From: Collinsella sp.
GTDB lineage: Bacteria; Actinomycetota; Coriobacteriia; Coriobacteriales; Coriobacteriaceae
Direction: 5' to 3'
DNA length: 14,949 nucleotides
Assembly (NCBI GenBank): GCA_019419645.1
Contig: DXZN01000052.1
Coordinates: 1-14,949, forward strand
Made by a program: the position numbers and the translations under genes. Of this stretch, positions 6,254 to 13,192 are shown in pieces. The first letter of the stretch is position 1. Each line of letters begins with the position of its first letter. Below the pieces are notes generated by a model that was given only the letters and a program-made list of their open reading frames with translations, was not told the DNA's origin and ran no database searches.

Positions 6254-7012
6254 ATGATTAAGAATGAGAACGTCGAGGGCGAGCCTGCCTACGACGAGAC
6301 GTACCGCCGCGGCCCCGTGGTCATGCGCGGCCCCATGATTCCTAAGGACAACACCTACGCCAACCTGCTGGCGCCCGAGGACTCGACCGACTGGCTGCAT
6401 GCCGACCCGTGGCGCGTGCTGCGCATTCAGGCAGAGTTTGTCGATGGTTTTGGCGCGCTTGCCGAGCTTGGACCTGCGGTGACCATCTTCGGTAGCGCCC
6501 GCACGCCCAAGACCGATCCGCTCTACAAGGCGGCGCGTACCGTCGGGCGCAAGATCGCGCAACGTGGCGTGGCGGTCATCACCGGCGGTGGTCCCGGCGT
6601 CATGGAGGCGGCCAACAGGGGAGCGGCGAGCGCCAACGGCAAGTCGGTCGGCTTGGGTATCGAGCTTCCGCACGAGCAGGGGCTCAATAAATACGTGAAC
6701 CTCGGCATGGACTTCCGCTACTTCTTTGTGCGCAAAACCATGTTCGTTAAGTACAGCTCGGGCGCCATCGTATTTCCCGGCGGCTTTGGCACGCTCGACG
6801 AGATGTTCGAGGTTCTCACGCTGGTACAGACGCACAAGGTCAAGCGCATGCCGCTCGTGCTGGTGGGCACCGAGTACTGGCAGGGCCTATTCGACTGGCT
6901 CAACGGCCCGGTGATGAGCACCGGTATGATTAGCCCGCTCGATCCGGATCTGGTACACATTACCGACGACCTCAACGAGGCCGTTGACATTGCGCTCAGC
7001 GGGCTGATGTAG
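6254..7012 (+). CDS. LOG-family (TIGR00730) nucleotide phosphoribohydrolase
   Basis: The protein belongs to the LOG family (formerly annotated lysine decarboxylase), Rossmann-fold enzymes that cleave the N-glycosidic bond of nucleoside 5'-monophosphates, including cytokinin ribotides. The 252-residue product carries both signature motifs: GGGPGVMEAANRGA (111-124) and PGGFGTLDE (175-183), with the conserved R160-K161 before the second. The N-terminal 50 residues are variable; the conserved domain starts around WRVLRIQAEFVDGF (53-66), as in actinobacterial members. The ATG at 6254 has TAGGAG 5 nt upstream; an in-frame ATG at 6182 would add a Phe-rich stretch encoded by the T-tract of the leader hairpin and is rejected. 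The natural substrate is unknown. It has no co-transcribed partner, being bounded by hairpins on both sides. Confidence 0.9.
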   Translation: MIKNENVEGEPAYDETYRRGPVVMRGPMIPKDNTYANLLAPEDSTDWLHADPWRVLRIQAEFVDGFGALAELGPAVTIFGSARTPKTDPLYKAARTVGRKIAQRGVAVITGGGPGVMEAANRGAASANGKSVGLGIELPHEQGLNKYVNLGMDFRYFFVRKTMFVKYSSGAIVFPGGFGTLDEMFEVLTLVQTHKVKRMPLVLVGTEYWQGLFDWLNGPVMSTGMISPLDPDLVHITDDLNEAVDIALSGLM

Positions 7013-7042
7013 ATCAATCGTGCCCACGCGACATGAATACGC

Positions 7043-7078
7043 ATGGCAATCTGATGTTATCTAACATCAGATTGCCAT
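7043..7078. terminator. 16-bp perfect palindrome: terminator and/or toxin-antitoxin operator
   Basis: 7043-7058 pairs perfectly with 7063-7078 around the loop ATCT. It lies 30 nt after the LOG-family stop codon and ends 10 nt before the TATACT -10 box of the toxin-antitoxin operon, so it covers that promoter's -35 region. It is followed by TTTATATT rather than a clean T-tract. It may serve as terminator for the upstream gene and as binding site for the ribbon-helix-helix antitoxin, a common arrangement for RelB/DinJ operons. Neither role is proved here. Confidence 0.55.
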
Positions 7079-7088
7079 TTATATTGGG

Positions 7089-7094
7089 TATACT
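7089..7094 (+). promoter_or_regulatory. Probable -10 box of the toxin-antitoxin operon
   Basis: TATACT lies 31 nt before the antitoxin start. No good -35 hexamer stands at the usual distance; that region is occupied by the right arm of the palindrome at 7063-7078. AGGAGG (7114-7119) is the ribosome binding site, 6 nt from the ATG at 7126. Confidence 0.5.
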
Positions 7095-7125
7095 GGTGTA
7101 AAAGACGAGGGCGAGGAGGTCGCAA

Positions 7126-7425
7126 ATGTCTACAGCAACAGTTAAGCCTACGACGGTTCGAATCGAAGAGGGGCTCAAGGAGCAGGCGACTGAGTTCTTG
7201 GATTCGGTCGGCCTCAGCCTCAATTCCTATCTCAATCTTGCCGTTCGGCAGCTGGTAAATCAGCGAAAGATTCCTTTTGAGATTGTAGGAAGGGCGGAGG
7301 TGCCCAACGAGGTGACGAGGCGCGCCATGGTGATCGCCGAGGCTCATGAGCTGGGGATTTTGCCGGACGATAGCCTGTCATTCAATAACGCTGATGAGCT
7401 TATGTCATTCCTCGATGAGGAATAG
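7126..7425 (+). CDS. RelB/DinJ-family antitoxin
   Basis: This is a 99-residue antitoxin that would bind and neutralise the toxin encoded next and repress the operon. The N-terminal strand TTVRIEEGL (9-17), the following helix KEQATEFLDSVGLS and the SLNSYLNLAVRQLV segment fit the ribbon-helix-helix fold of RelB/DinJ, with the typical Gly-Leu-Ser turn. The acidic C-terminus (LSFNNADELMSFLDEE) is the part that normally wraps the toxin. AGGAGG lies 6 nt before the ATG. The stop codon is 2 nt from the toxin ATG, so the genes are translationally linked. Base composition is more A/T-rich than in the flanking genes (AAT, TTG, GTA and TAT codons), which suggests recent transfer. The family call is firm; the specific subtype is not. 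Confidence 0.88.
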   Translation: MSTATVKPTTVRIEEGLKEQATEFLDSVGLSLNSYLNLAVRQLVNQRKIPFEIVGRAEVPNEVTRRAMVIAEAHELGILPDDSLSFNNADELMSFLDEE

Positions 7426-7427
7426 CG

Positions 7428-7736
7428 ATGTTCGAGATTAAAGTCGAGGCTCAATTTAAGGTGGACTACAAACGAACGATGCGCATGCATCCGCAGCTAA
7501 AAAGTGAGTTTAAAGCGGCGGTTGCAGAGCTTGTGGCTCATGGGTCACTTCCGGCGGAGTATGGCGCCCACGAGCTCTCAAACCCGGGCGGAAACTACAA
7601 CGGCCACATCGATTTCCACCTATCCGATGGCTTGGTCGATGTGGTCGTTCTTTATCTTCCCCATAAGACTAACCCAGTGATTAGGCTGGTGAGAATGGGC
7701 ACTCATCAGGAACTGTTTCAGGGTCCGCTGGGCTGA
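7428..7736 (+). CDS. YafQ-type (RelE superfamily) mRNA interferase toxin
   Basis: The 102-residue product resembles YafQ, a ribosome-dependent endoribonuclease of the RelE superfamily that cuts mRNA in the A site. Residues that line up with the E. coli YafQ active site are H48 (AHEL), H64 (DFHL), D71 (corresponding to D67), H93 and F97 in GTHQELF. The Trp after the YafQ aspartate is replaced by Val, and the loop between H64 and D71 is about three residues longer. All main catalytic positions are present, so the toxin is probably active. Its ribosome binding site (GAGGAA) lies inside the end of the antitoxin gene. The inverted repeat at 7749-7815 follows it and separates it from the convergent degV gene. 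Confidence 0.87.
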   Translation: MFEIKVEAQFKVDYKRTMRMHPQLKSEFKAAVAELVAHGSLPAEYGAHELSNPGGNYNGHIDFHLSDGLVDVVVLYLPHKTNPVIRLVRMGTHQELFQGPLG

Positions 7737-7748
7737 TCGCCGATTTCT

Positions 7749-7815
7749 AAGTTGCGGTGGAATAGGGATTGATTGGCGGCTAATAAGCCAAAAACAGTTC
7801 CTATTCCACCGCAAG
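7749..7815. repeat. TTGCGGTGGAATAG inverted-repeat element, copy 1
   Basis: TTGCGGTGGAATAGG (7752-7766) pairs perfectly with CCTATTCCACCGCAA (7800-7814). The inside holds a small second hairpin, TTGGC (7773-7777) with GCCAA (7787-7791). The element fills almost the whole gap between the convergent toxin and degV genes and may act as a two-way terminator. A second copy with the same outer sequence and a different inner hairpin lies at 11048-11116. Confidence 0.7.
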
Positions 7816-7829
7816 TGGTAAAGGTGCCC

Positions 7830-8690
7830 CTAGTGGATGGGCTGGTAGCGGGGGCAGTAGCTGATGGCGATGGCGTCGACGCCTACATGGGTGGCGATGG
7901 TGCAGCCGATGGGGCCGGTGCCGGCGTCTACGTAATCCTGGCCCGCGAGTGCCTCGTTGACAAGTTCCTGCTCCTCGGCGGCGCCGGTCGTGAGCACACG
8001 CACGCTTGAGCCCGGGTGCTCGTCCAAAAACGCGAGGCAATCTGCCATGGTGTTGGCGACGATGCGCTTGGCGCCGCGGCCCTTTTTGATGGCCTTGATC
8101 TCGCCCGATTTCCACTCCGGCGAAACGGCCAGGCGAATGTTGAGCATCTGCGTGAGCTGGCCGGCAAGCTTGGGCGCGCGGCCGTTCTTAACGAGGTTCT
8201 CGAGCGTGCGGGGAATCAGCAGCAGGTGGGCGTCGGGCAGGGCCGCGCGGATCTGCGCCTCGGTCTCGTCCAGGCTGCGGCCGTCCTCGCGCATAGCCAG
8301 CGCGTACTCCACCAGCAGGCCCTCGGCGCCCGAGCCGGTGCGCGAATCGATGCAGCGCACGTCGAGCTCGTGGGTCTCGGCGACCAGGCATGCGTTGGAA
8401 TAGCAGGCGGACCACTCGCTGCACAGCGAGATAAAGATCGCGCTGTCGTGGCCATCGGCGCGTACGCGGTCAAACAGCGCCTTGAACTCGCCGGCGCTCG
8501 GCTGCGAGGTGTGCGGCAGCTGCTCGGAGCCAGCCATGCGGGCGACGTATTCCTCGGCGGTAATCTGCACCTGGTCGAGCAGGTCCTCGCCCTCGATAAT
8601 CACATGCAGCGGAATCACGTAAATGCCGAGCTCTTGGGCACGGGCGGGGGAGATGTCCGACGTGGAGTCGGTTATGATGGCAAAAGACAT
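7830..8690 (-). CDS. DegV-family fatty-acid-binding protein (FakB-like)
   Basis: DegV/FakB proteins bind one fatty acid and present it to the kinase FakA for phosphorylation, feeding external fatty acids into phospholipid synthesis; they are cytoplasmic. The 286-residue product has the family's normal length. It begins FAIITDSTSDIS (3-13), continues with HTSQPSAGEF (60-69, ligand-binding Thr-Ser), the FISLCSEWSACYSNA segment (87-100; the usual SGTY is replaced by SACY), a CIDSR motif (113-117), the NGRAPKLAG segment (169-177) and THVGVDAIAISY (267-278) near the C-terminus. The ATG at 8690 has GAAAGGTG 5 nt upstream; an in-frame start at 8747 would add an Arg-rich stretch translated from the leader and is rejected. 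No fakA is present in the window. The function is assigned from family knowledge. Confidence 0.92.
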   Translation of the reverse strand: MSFAIITDSTSDISPARAQELGIYVIPLHVIIEGEDLLDQVQITAEEYVARMAGSEQLPHTSQPSAGEFKALFDRVRADGHDSAIFISLCSEWSACYSNACLVAETHELDVRCIDSRTGSGAEGLLVEYALAMREDGRSLDETEAQIRAALPDAHLLLIPRTLENLVKNGRAPKLAGQLTQMLNIRLAVSPEWKSGEIKAIKKGRGAKRIVANTMADCLAFLDEHPGSSVRVLTTGAAEEQELVNEALAGQDYVDAGTGPIGCTIATHVGVDAIAISYCPRYQPIH

Positions 8691-8746
8691 AATTGCACCT
8701 TTCGTTGGGGCGCGGCAGCGCCGCCTTCTGAAAGCAAAGTGCGACA

Positions 8747-8752
8747 AGTATA
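8747..8752 (-). promoter_or_regulatory. Probable -10 box of the degV promoter
   Basis: TATACT on the minus strand lies 56 nt before the degV start codon. The predicted leader then contains a tight 5-bp GC hairpin (GCGGC 8712-8716 with GCCGC 8720-8724) a few nucleotides before the ribosome binding site. The -35 region is not convincing. Confidence 0.45.
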
Positions 8753-8780
8753 GTGGAGTTGCTCTACATTGCTAGGTTCA

Positions 8781-8800
8781 ATTGTTGAATAGTCAACAGT
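8781..8800. promoter_or_regulatory. Dyad in the degV/HAD divergent region, possible operator
   Basis: TGTTGA (8783-8788) and TCAACA (8793-8798) form a perfect dyad with centre ATAG. It lies about 30 nt upstream of the degV -10 box and 49 nt upstream of the HAD start codon, so a regulator bound here could act on both genes. No regulator is encoded nearby, and a 6-bp dyad can occur by chance. Confidence 0.3.
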
Positions 8801-8846
8801 TTGAAGCGGTGGTGTGGAAATCATCAACTGGGGAAGAAGGGTGCCG

Positions 8847-9509
8847 ATGGCGGCATTGCAACTTTGCGAGCGGCCGGTTGTGCTGTTCGATTTTGACGGC
8901 ACGGTGGCCGATACGGGTCGGGCAGTGATGACCTCGACGCGCAAGACGCTGGCTGCGCGCGGGTTTTCGGAGACGCAGATGGGTGATCTGCGCCGCATGA
9001 TCGGGCCGCCCCTGTGGAAGAGCTTTCACGACTTTTACGGCTTTTCCCGCGAGGAGTCGCTTGTGGTGGCCGACGAGTACCGCGCCTTTTTTGATGAGCT
9101 GGGACCGGAGGAGTACCCCGTGTTCGATGGGATTCCCGAGCTGCTGGATGAGTTGGCCGCCCGGGGCAAGCGTATGGCCGTGGCGACGTCACGCATGGAG
9201 GCCAAATGCATCGACATGGTGCATGAGCTTGGTCTTTCTCAGTTCGAAGCCGTGGTTGGCATGAATCCGCCGCAGGGGCGCGAGACCAAGGCCGATTCGG
9301 TTCGCGATGCCCTGGCGGCGCTCGGCGCGACGGCGGACGATGCCGTGATGATCGGCGATCGCTTTAACGACGTCGAGGGCGCGCACGCGATGGGCGTGCC
9401 GTGCATCGGCATCTATTCGGGCGCGGCGGCGCCGGGTGAGCATGAGGCGGCGGGTGCCGATGCAGTGGTGCACTCGGTGGCCGAGCTTGCTAAACTTTTC
9501 TCTATCTAG
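8847..9509 (+). CDS. HAD-superfamily hydrolase, phosphoglycolate phosphatase-like
   Basis: This is a cytoplasmic phosphatase of the haloacid dehalogenase superfamily, 220 residues. All four motifs are present: FDFDGTVADT with nucleophile D15 and acid/base D17, AVATSRM (111-117) with T114, the lysine K148 in RETKAD, and MIGDRFNDVEGA (168-179) with the metal-binding D171 and D175. The small helical cap domain lies between about 22 and 90, as in subfamily IA enzymes such as Gph and PpaX; exact substrate unknown. The ATG at 8847 is chosen because AAGAAGG lies 6 nt upstream; a GTG at 8814 would add 11 residues without a binding site. The dipeptidase gene follows after 54 nt on the same strand and is probably co-transcribed. 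Confidence 0.9.
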   Translation: MAALQLCERPVVLFDFDGTVADTGRAVMTSTRKTLAARGFSETQMGDLRRMIGPPLWKSFHDFYGFSREESLVVADEYRAFFDELGPEEYPVFDGIPELLDELAARGKRMAVATSRMEAKCIDMVHELGLSQFEAVVGMNPPQGRETKADSVRDALAALGATADDAVMIGDRFNDVEGAHAMGVPCIGIYSGAAAPGEHEAAGADAVVHSVAELAKLFSI

Positions 9510-9563
9510 GAACTAAATGTGAGGGGCGGGTACGCTTGCCGCTCATTGGTAAGGAGGCAGTCT

Positions 9564-11000
9564 ATGAATCAGGTGGAGCAGAGCGTCGCTGAGTATGTCG
9601 ACGAGGTCTGGGAAGATGTCGTCGCCGATATCGAGCAGCTGGTGAGCTATCCGTCCGTGGCAGTTTCTGCCGATGCAGAGCCCGGCGCGCCGTTTGGCCG
9701 CCCGGTCCGTGACGCGCTCGACTGTGCGCTCGGCATCGCGCAGAAGCTTGGCTATCAGACGAGCGACGACGAGGGCTATGTGGGCATTGCCGATATCCCT
9801 GGCCGCGGCGACAAGCAGCTCGCGACCATCTGCCACGTGGACGTGGTGCCCGCCGGCCCGGGCTGGAACACCGACCCGTTTGCGCTGGAGCGTCGCGAGG
9901 GCTGGCTGCTCGGCCGCGGCGTTATCGACGACAAGGGTCCGGCGGTGCTGTCACTCTACGCCGGCGCCTATCTGCTCAAGCACGGCATTACCCCGCGCTA
10001 TACTTTCCGCGCGCTGCTGGGCTGCGATGAGGAAGTGGGCATGTCCGACGTTCACCATTATCTGGAGAACCACGCAGACCCCGACTTTTTGTTTACGCCC
10101 GATGCCGAGTTTCCGGTCTGCAATGCCGAGAAGGGCCAGTTTGGGGCGACGTTCGTGAGTCCCAAGATCGACGGCGGGCGCATCGTGTCGTGGAGCGGCT
10201 CCGAGGCGAGCAATGCCATTCCGTCGCAGTCCATCTGCGAGCTCGCGATTGCCGCCGATGAGCTGCCGGCGCCCGTTGAGAACGCCGACCGCCTGGAGAT
10301 CACGGCGCTTGATAACGGGCATGCGCAGATTTTCGCCCACGGCATTGGCGGTCATGCCTCGATGCCAGAGGGAACGATCAACGCCGTCGGGCTGATCGTG
10401 GCGTATCTGCGCGAGGCCGAGGACGCGTTTGGTGCACGCGACGAGCGCCTGCTGACGCCTGCCGAGCACGAGTTCGTCAAGTTCCTGGCCTTTGTGCATG
10501 CGGACGCCTATGGTCGCGGCCTGGGTATCGATGCGACGAGTCCGGCGTTTGGCCCGCTTACCTGCAACGCTGGCGTCATCCGCGTGGCGGATGGCCATAT
10601 TGAGCAGGTCATCGACGTGCGCTTCCCCGACAGCACGAGTGCCGATACCATCCGCGAGCAGCTCGATCCGCTCGTGGGCCGTTTTGGCGTGACGTGCCGT
10701 GTGGGTCGTGCGAAGGTGCCGTTCTCGGTCTCTGCCGACGATCCGGCCGTGAAGGCGCTTATTGATACCTATAACGAGTTTACGGGCAAGCATGCTGAGC
10801 CCTTTGCCATGGGCGGCGGCACGTACGCGCGCAACTTTGCCCGCGCCGTCTCGTTTGGCCCCGAGGAGACCGGTCTGGAGCTGCCCGAGTGGGGCGGCCA
10901 GATGCACGGTCCCAACGAGTGCGCCAACGAGGAACAGCTCAAGCAGGCGCTCAAGATTTATATCGTGGCGATCTTACGTTTGAACGAGCTTGAGCTTTAA
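9564..11000 (+). CDS. M20-family dipeptidase (PepV/Sapep-like)
   Basis: This is a cytoplasmic zinc peptidase that cleaves dipeptides with broad specificity. The 478-residue product is the length of PepV. Two-metal site residues are visible: H91-x-D93 in ICHVDVVPAG, D122 in GRGVIDDKGP, the catalytic E156 and metal ligand E157 in LGCDEEVGMSD, D180 in FTPDAEFP, and H448 in MHGPNE. The dimerisation/lid domain (about 195-380) contains GHASMPEGTINAV, the usual HASxPxxG motif, and GGGTYARNF precedes the final metal ligand, as in Sapep. A strong AAGGAGG (9551-9557) lies 6 nt before the ATG. A terminator-like hairpin follows the stop codon. Upstream extension to 9519 has no binding site and is not used. 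Confidence 0.95.
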   Translation: MNQVEQSVAEYVDEVWEDVVADIEQLVSYPSVAVSADAEPGAPFGRPVRDALDCALGIAQKLGYQTSDDEGYVGIADIPGRGDKQLATICHVDVVPAGPGWNTDPFALERREGWLLGRGVIDDKGPAVLSLYAGAYLLKHGITPRYTFRALLGCDEEVGMSDVHHYLENHADPDFLFTPDAEFPVCNAEKGQFGATFVSPKIDGGRIVSWSGSEASNAIPSQSICELAIAADELPAPVENADRLEITALDNGHAQIFAHGIGGHASMPEGTINAVGLIVAYLREAEDAFGARDERLLTPAEHEFVKFLAFVHADAYGRGLGIDATSPAFGPLTCNAGVIRVADGHIEQVIDVRFPDSTSADTIREQLDPLVGRFGVTCRVGRAKVPFSVSADDPAVKALIDTYNEFTGKHAEPFAMGGGTYARNFARAVSFGPEETGLELPEWGGQMHGPNECANEEQLKQALKIYIVAILRLNELEL

Positions 11001-11022
11001 GGCTGCGGCGTTTTAACAACTT

Positions 11023-11047
11023 AGCACCCCTTTCGTCCGGGCTTTTT
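11023..11047 (+). terminator. Probable terminator of the HAD-dipeptidase unit
   Basis: AGC-A-CCC (11023-11029, one bulged A) pairs with GGGCT (11039-11043), followed by TTTT. Flanking AACTTA and TAAGTT extend the stem. The 3' side overlaps the left arm of the inverted repeat at 11048-11116, so the two folds compete. Confidence 0.45.
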
Positions 11048-11116
11048 AAGTTGCGGTGGAATAGTTCCTAGAATGGGCCATTTGATGGCCAAGCAGGAAC
11101 TATTTCACCGCAACTT
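11048..11116. repeat. TTGCGGTGGAATAG inverted-repeat element, copy 2
   Basis: A 22-nt arm (11048-11069) pairs with 11095-11116 with a single G/T wobble. Inside is a perfect 6-bp hairpin GGCCAT (11076-11081), loop TTG, ATGGCC (11085-11090). The outer 17 nt (AAGTTGCGGTGGAATAG) match copy 1 at 7749, while the inner hairpin sequence is unrelated but again self-complementary. TTGTTTTTATT follows, so it may also terminate transcription from the dipeptidase gene. Confidence 0.7.
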
Positions 11117-11319
11117 TGTTTTTATTGGTGTAAAAGGCGGGTCATGCTTGGTGGCGGGTTTGTTATTCGTTTGTAAAGCCGAGCCGCGCTTGCGGTAAGG
11201 GTCTATCAGATGCCCGTAATAAAGCGCAGCTGACGCGGGCGCTGCCCGATCGAGACCGTATCTTTCCAAACAGCAAAGCGGGCAGGGTGCCCGCGAGTCG
11301 CTTGTATGAAAGGAAGATC
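11117..11319 (+). promoter_or_regulatory. Upstream region of the pst operon with a Pho-box-like repeat
   Basis: TGTTAT (11161-11166) and TGTAAA (11172-11177) repeat with an 11-bp period, and TGTAAA also occurs at 11129-11134. An 11-bp spaced TGT-A- direct repeat is the form of the PhoB/PhoP binding site in several bacteria, and pst operons are classic targets. Candidate -10 sequences (TATCAG about 11204, TAATAA at 11217-11222) are weak. A perfect 7-bp hairpin GCGGGCA/TGCCCGC (11278-11294, loop GGG) lies 14 nt before AAAGGA (11309-11314). No gene is visible in this stretch. Confidence 0.4.
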
Positions 11320-12258
11320 ATGCTCGATCAGGCTTATTCTCGTCGTCAGTTCCTCGGCCTCGCTGGTGGTTTTGCCAGCATCGTCGGTCTCGGTCTCGTT
11401 GGTTGCGGCGGCGCAGGCGCAACCGACGCCGCCGACAAGGGTAGCGCCGCTGCCGCCGAGTCCGTCTCCGGCGAGGTGACCTACGACGGTGCCTCCTCGT
11501 TCCAGGCTCTCGTCGAGGCCGCTGCCGAGAAGTTCATGGATGCCAATCCGGACGTCTCCGTCTCCGGTTCGGGTAACGGTTCGGGTAAGGGCCTGACCGC
11601 TGTCGCCGCCGGCACCGTCACCATCGGTAACTCTGACGTCTTCGCCGAGACCAAGCTCGAGGCCGATCAGGTCAAGAACCTCGTCGATCACGAGGTCGCC
11701 GTCGTGGGCATGGGCCCCGTCGTCTCCAAGAACGTGACAGTCGACGACCTGACCCTCGAGCAGCTCAAGGGCATCTTCTCCGGCCAGATCACCAACTGGA
11801 AGGAGGTCGGCGGCGACGACGCCAAGATCGTCGTTCTCAACCGCAAGGCCGGCTCCGGCACCCGCGCCACCTTCGAGGCCGCCGTCTTTGGCGACGAGGC
11901 CGTCGACTTTAAGGGCGACGCCGAGCTCGACAAGTCCGGCGATGTCCAGACTCAGATGGGCAGCACCGACAACGCCATCTCCTACCTCGACTTCTCGCAC
12001 TTCGATGACTCCAAGTTCAACGCCATCATGGTCGAGGGCGTCGAGCCCAAGAGCACAAACGTCACCGACGACTCCTTCAAGATCTGGGCGACCGAGCACA
12101 TGTACTGTGCTAAGGACGCCGACGAGGCCACCAAGGCCTTCCTGGAGTTCATGCTTTCCGACGACGTCCAGGGCAAGCTCGTCGAGGAGCAGGGCTTTAT
12201 TCCCGTTTCTGCCATGAAGGTCGTCAAGGACGCCAGTGGCAAGGTCTCCGCTAAATAA
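11320..12258 (+). CDS. pstS: Phosphate-binding lipoprotein PstS
   Basis: PstS captures inorganic phosphate outside the membrane and hands it to PstC/PstA. The 312-residue product begins with a twin-arginine-like signal: SRRQFLGLAGG (8-17), a hydrophobic stretch and a lipobox LVGC with the lipidated C29, so it is probably a Tat-exported lipoprotein. Mature-domain motifs match phosphate binders: GASSFQAL (57-64), GSGNGSGKGLTAVAAG (83-98), then IGNSDV (102-107), and RKAGSGTRATFE (175-186) containing the GSGTR phosphate loop. The ATG at 11320 has AAAGGAAG about 6 nt upstream; an earlier in-frame ATG at 11287 would put 11 extra residues before the signal. It is first in the pst operon, 25 nt from pstC. 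Codon choice is strongly biased, as expected for abundant protein. Confidence 0.94.
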   Translation: MLDQAYSRRQFLGLAGGFASIVGLGLVGCGGAGATDAADKGSAAAAESVSGEVTYDGASSFQALVEAAAEKFMDANPDVSVSGSGNGSGKGLTAVAAGTVTIGNSDVFAETKLEADQVKNLVDHEVAVVGMGPVVSKNVTVDDLTLEQLKGIFSGQITNWKEVGGDDAKIVVLNRKAGSGTRATFEAAVFGDEAVDFKGDAELDKSGDVQTQMGSTDNAISYLDFSHFDDSKFNAIMVEGVEPKSTNVTDDSFKIWATEHMYCAKDADEATKAFLEFMLSDDVQGKLVEEQGFIPVSAMKVVKDASGKVSAK

Positions 12259-12283
12259 GTAATCGCCCCCGGAAAGGTTTGCA

Positions 12284-13192
12284 ATGGCAAAACAGCTGCC
12301 AAAGCGCGAGCTTGAGAACGTGGGCCTGGGCGTCACGGGTGCGTGCGTAGCGCTCGTGACGCTTGTCGTTGCCGCGCTCATCTTTATGGTCGCCCAAAAG
12401 GGCCTCTCGGCTTTTTTCAAGGACGGCGTCTCGATCGTCGAGTTTTTTACCGGTACCAAGTGGGACCTGGCCAACACGGCCGAAAACGGCCTGCCCTACA
12501 CTGGCGCCCTGCCCCTGATCGTCACCTCGTTTGCGGTCATGGTGCTCTCCACGCTCATCGCACTGCCCATCGCCATCGGCTCTGCCATCTTTGCGGTCGA
12601 GATTCAGCCTAAGTTTGGCTCCAAGGTTTTTCAGCCGCTCATTGAGCTTTTGACCGGTATTCCCTCGGTCGTCTTTGGCCTGATCAGCTTTCACGTGGTC
12701 GTCGGCCTTATGAAGAGCGTTTTCCATGTGAGCACGGGTCTGGGTATCTTGCCCGGCGCTATCGTGCTGGCAGTCATGATTCTGCCGACGATGACCACGC
12801 TTTCGGTCGATGGCCTGCGCGCTGTGCCCGACAGCTACCGTCAGGGCTCGCTCGCACTGGGCTACACCCGCTGGCAGACCATCTGGCACGTGGTGCTCAA
12901 GTCCGCCATGCCGTCGCTCATGACCGCGGTCATCCTTGGCATGACCCGCGCCTTTGGCGAAACGCTCGCCGTGCGCATGGTTATCGGCGGCATCGAGGCC
13001 ATGCCGACGTCGCTGCTGTCGCCCGCCTCGACCATTACCACCACGCTCACCACGTCCATGGCGGTCTATGCCGAGGGCTCGGCCCAGGACGACGTTCTGT
13101 GGGCGCTCGGTCTGCTGCTGATGGGCATGAGCCTCATCTTTATCCTGATCATCCATCTCATTGGCCGCAAGGGGGCGAAGGCTCGTGGCTAG
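12284..13192 (+). CDS. pstC: Phosphate ABC transporter permease PstC
   Basis: This is the inner-membrane channel subunit of the Pst transporter, 302 residues with about six membrane segments (roughly 13-37, 75-105, 122-145, 153-172, 212-235, 271-293). Family motifs include the GALPLIV start of the transport domain (74-80), TGIPSVVFGL (124-133), and the cytoplasmic coupling loop around GSLALGYTRWQTIWHVVLKSAMP (188-210), which contacts PstB. AFGETLAVRMVIGG (223-236) is typical of PstC and its paralogue PstA. GGAAAGG (12271-12277) lies 6 nt before the ATG. Its 3' end overlaps the start of pstA, indicating translational coupling. Confidence 0.95.
   Translation: MAKQLPKRELENVGLGVTGACVALVTLVVAALIFMVAQKGLSAFFKDGVSIVEFFTGTKWDLANTAENGLPYTGALPLIVTSFAVMVLSTLIALPIAIGSAIFAVEIQPKFGSKVFQPLIELLTGIPSVVFGLISFHVVVGLMKSVFHVSTGLGILPGAIVLAVMILPTMTTLSVDGLRAVPDSYRQGSLALGYTRWQTIWHVVLKSAMPSLMTAVILGMTRAFGETLAVRMVIGGIEAMPTSLLSPASTITTTLTTSMAVYAEGSAQDDVLWALGLLLMGMSLIFILIIHLIGRKGAKARG

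Noticed and set aside
4811..6835. 674-codon open frame on the minus strand
   Set aside because: It lies antisense to tgt and the LOG-family gene, both of which have complete catalytic motifs. Its translation is low-complexity His/Ala/Val/Arg-rich, as expected for the mirror of a GC-rich gene.
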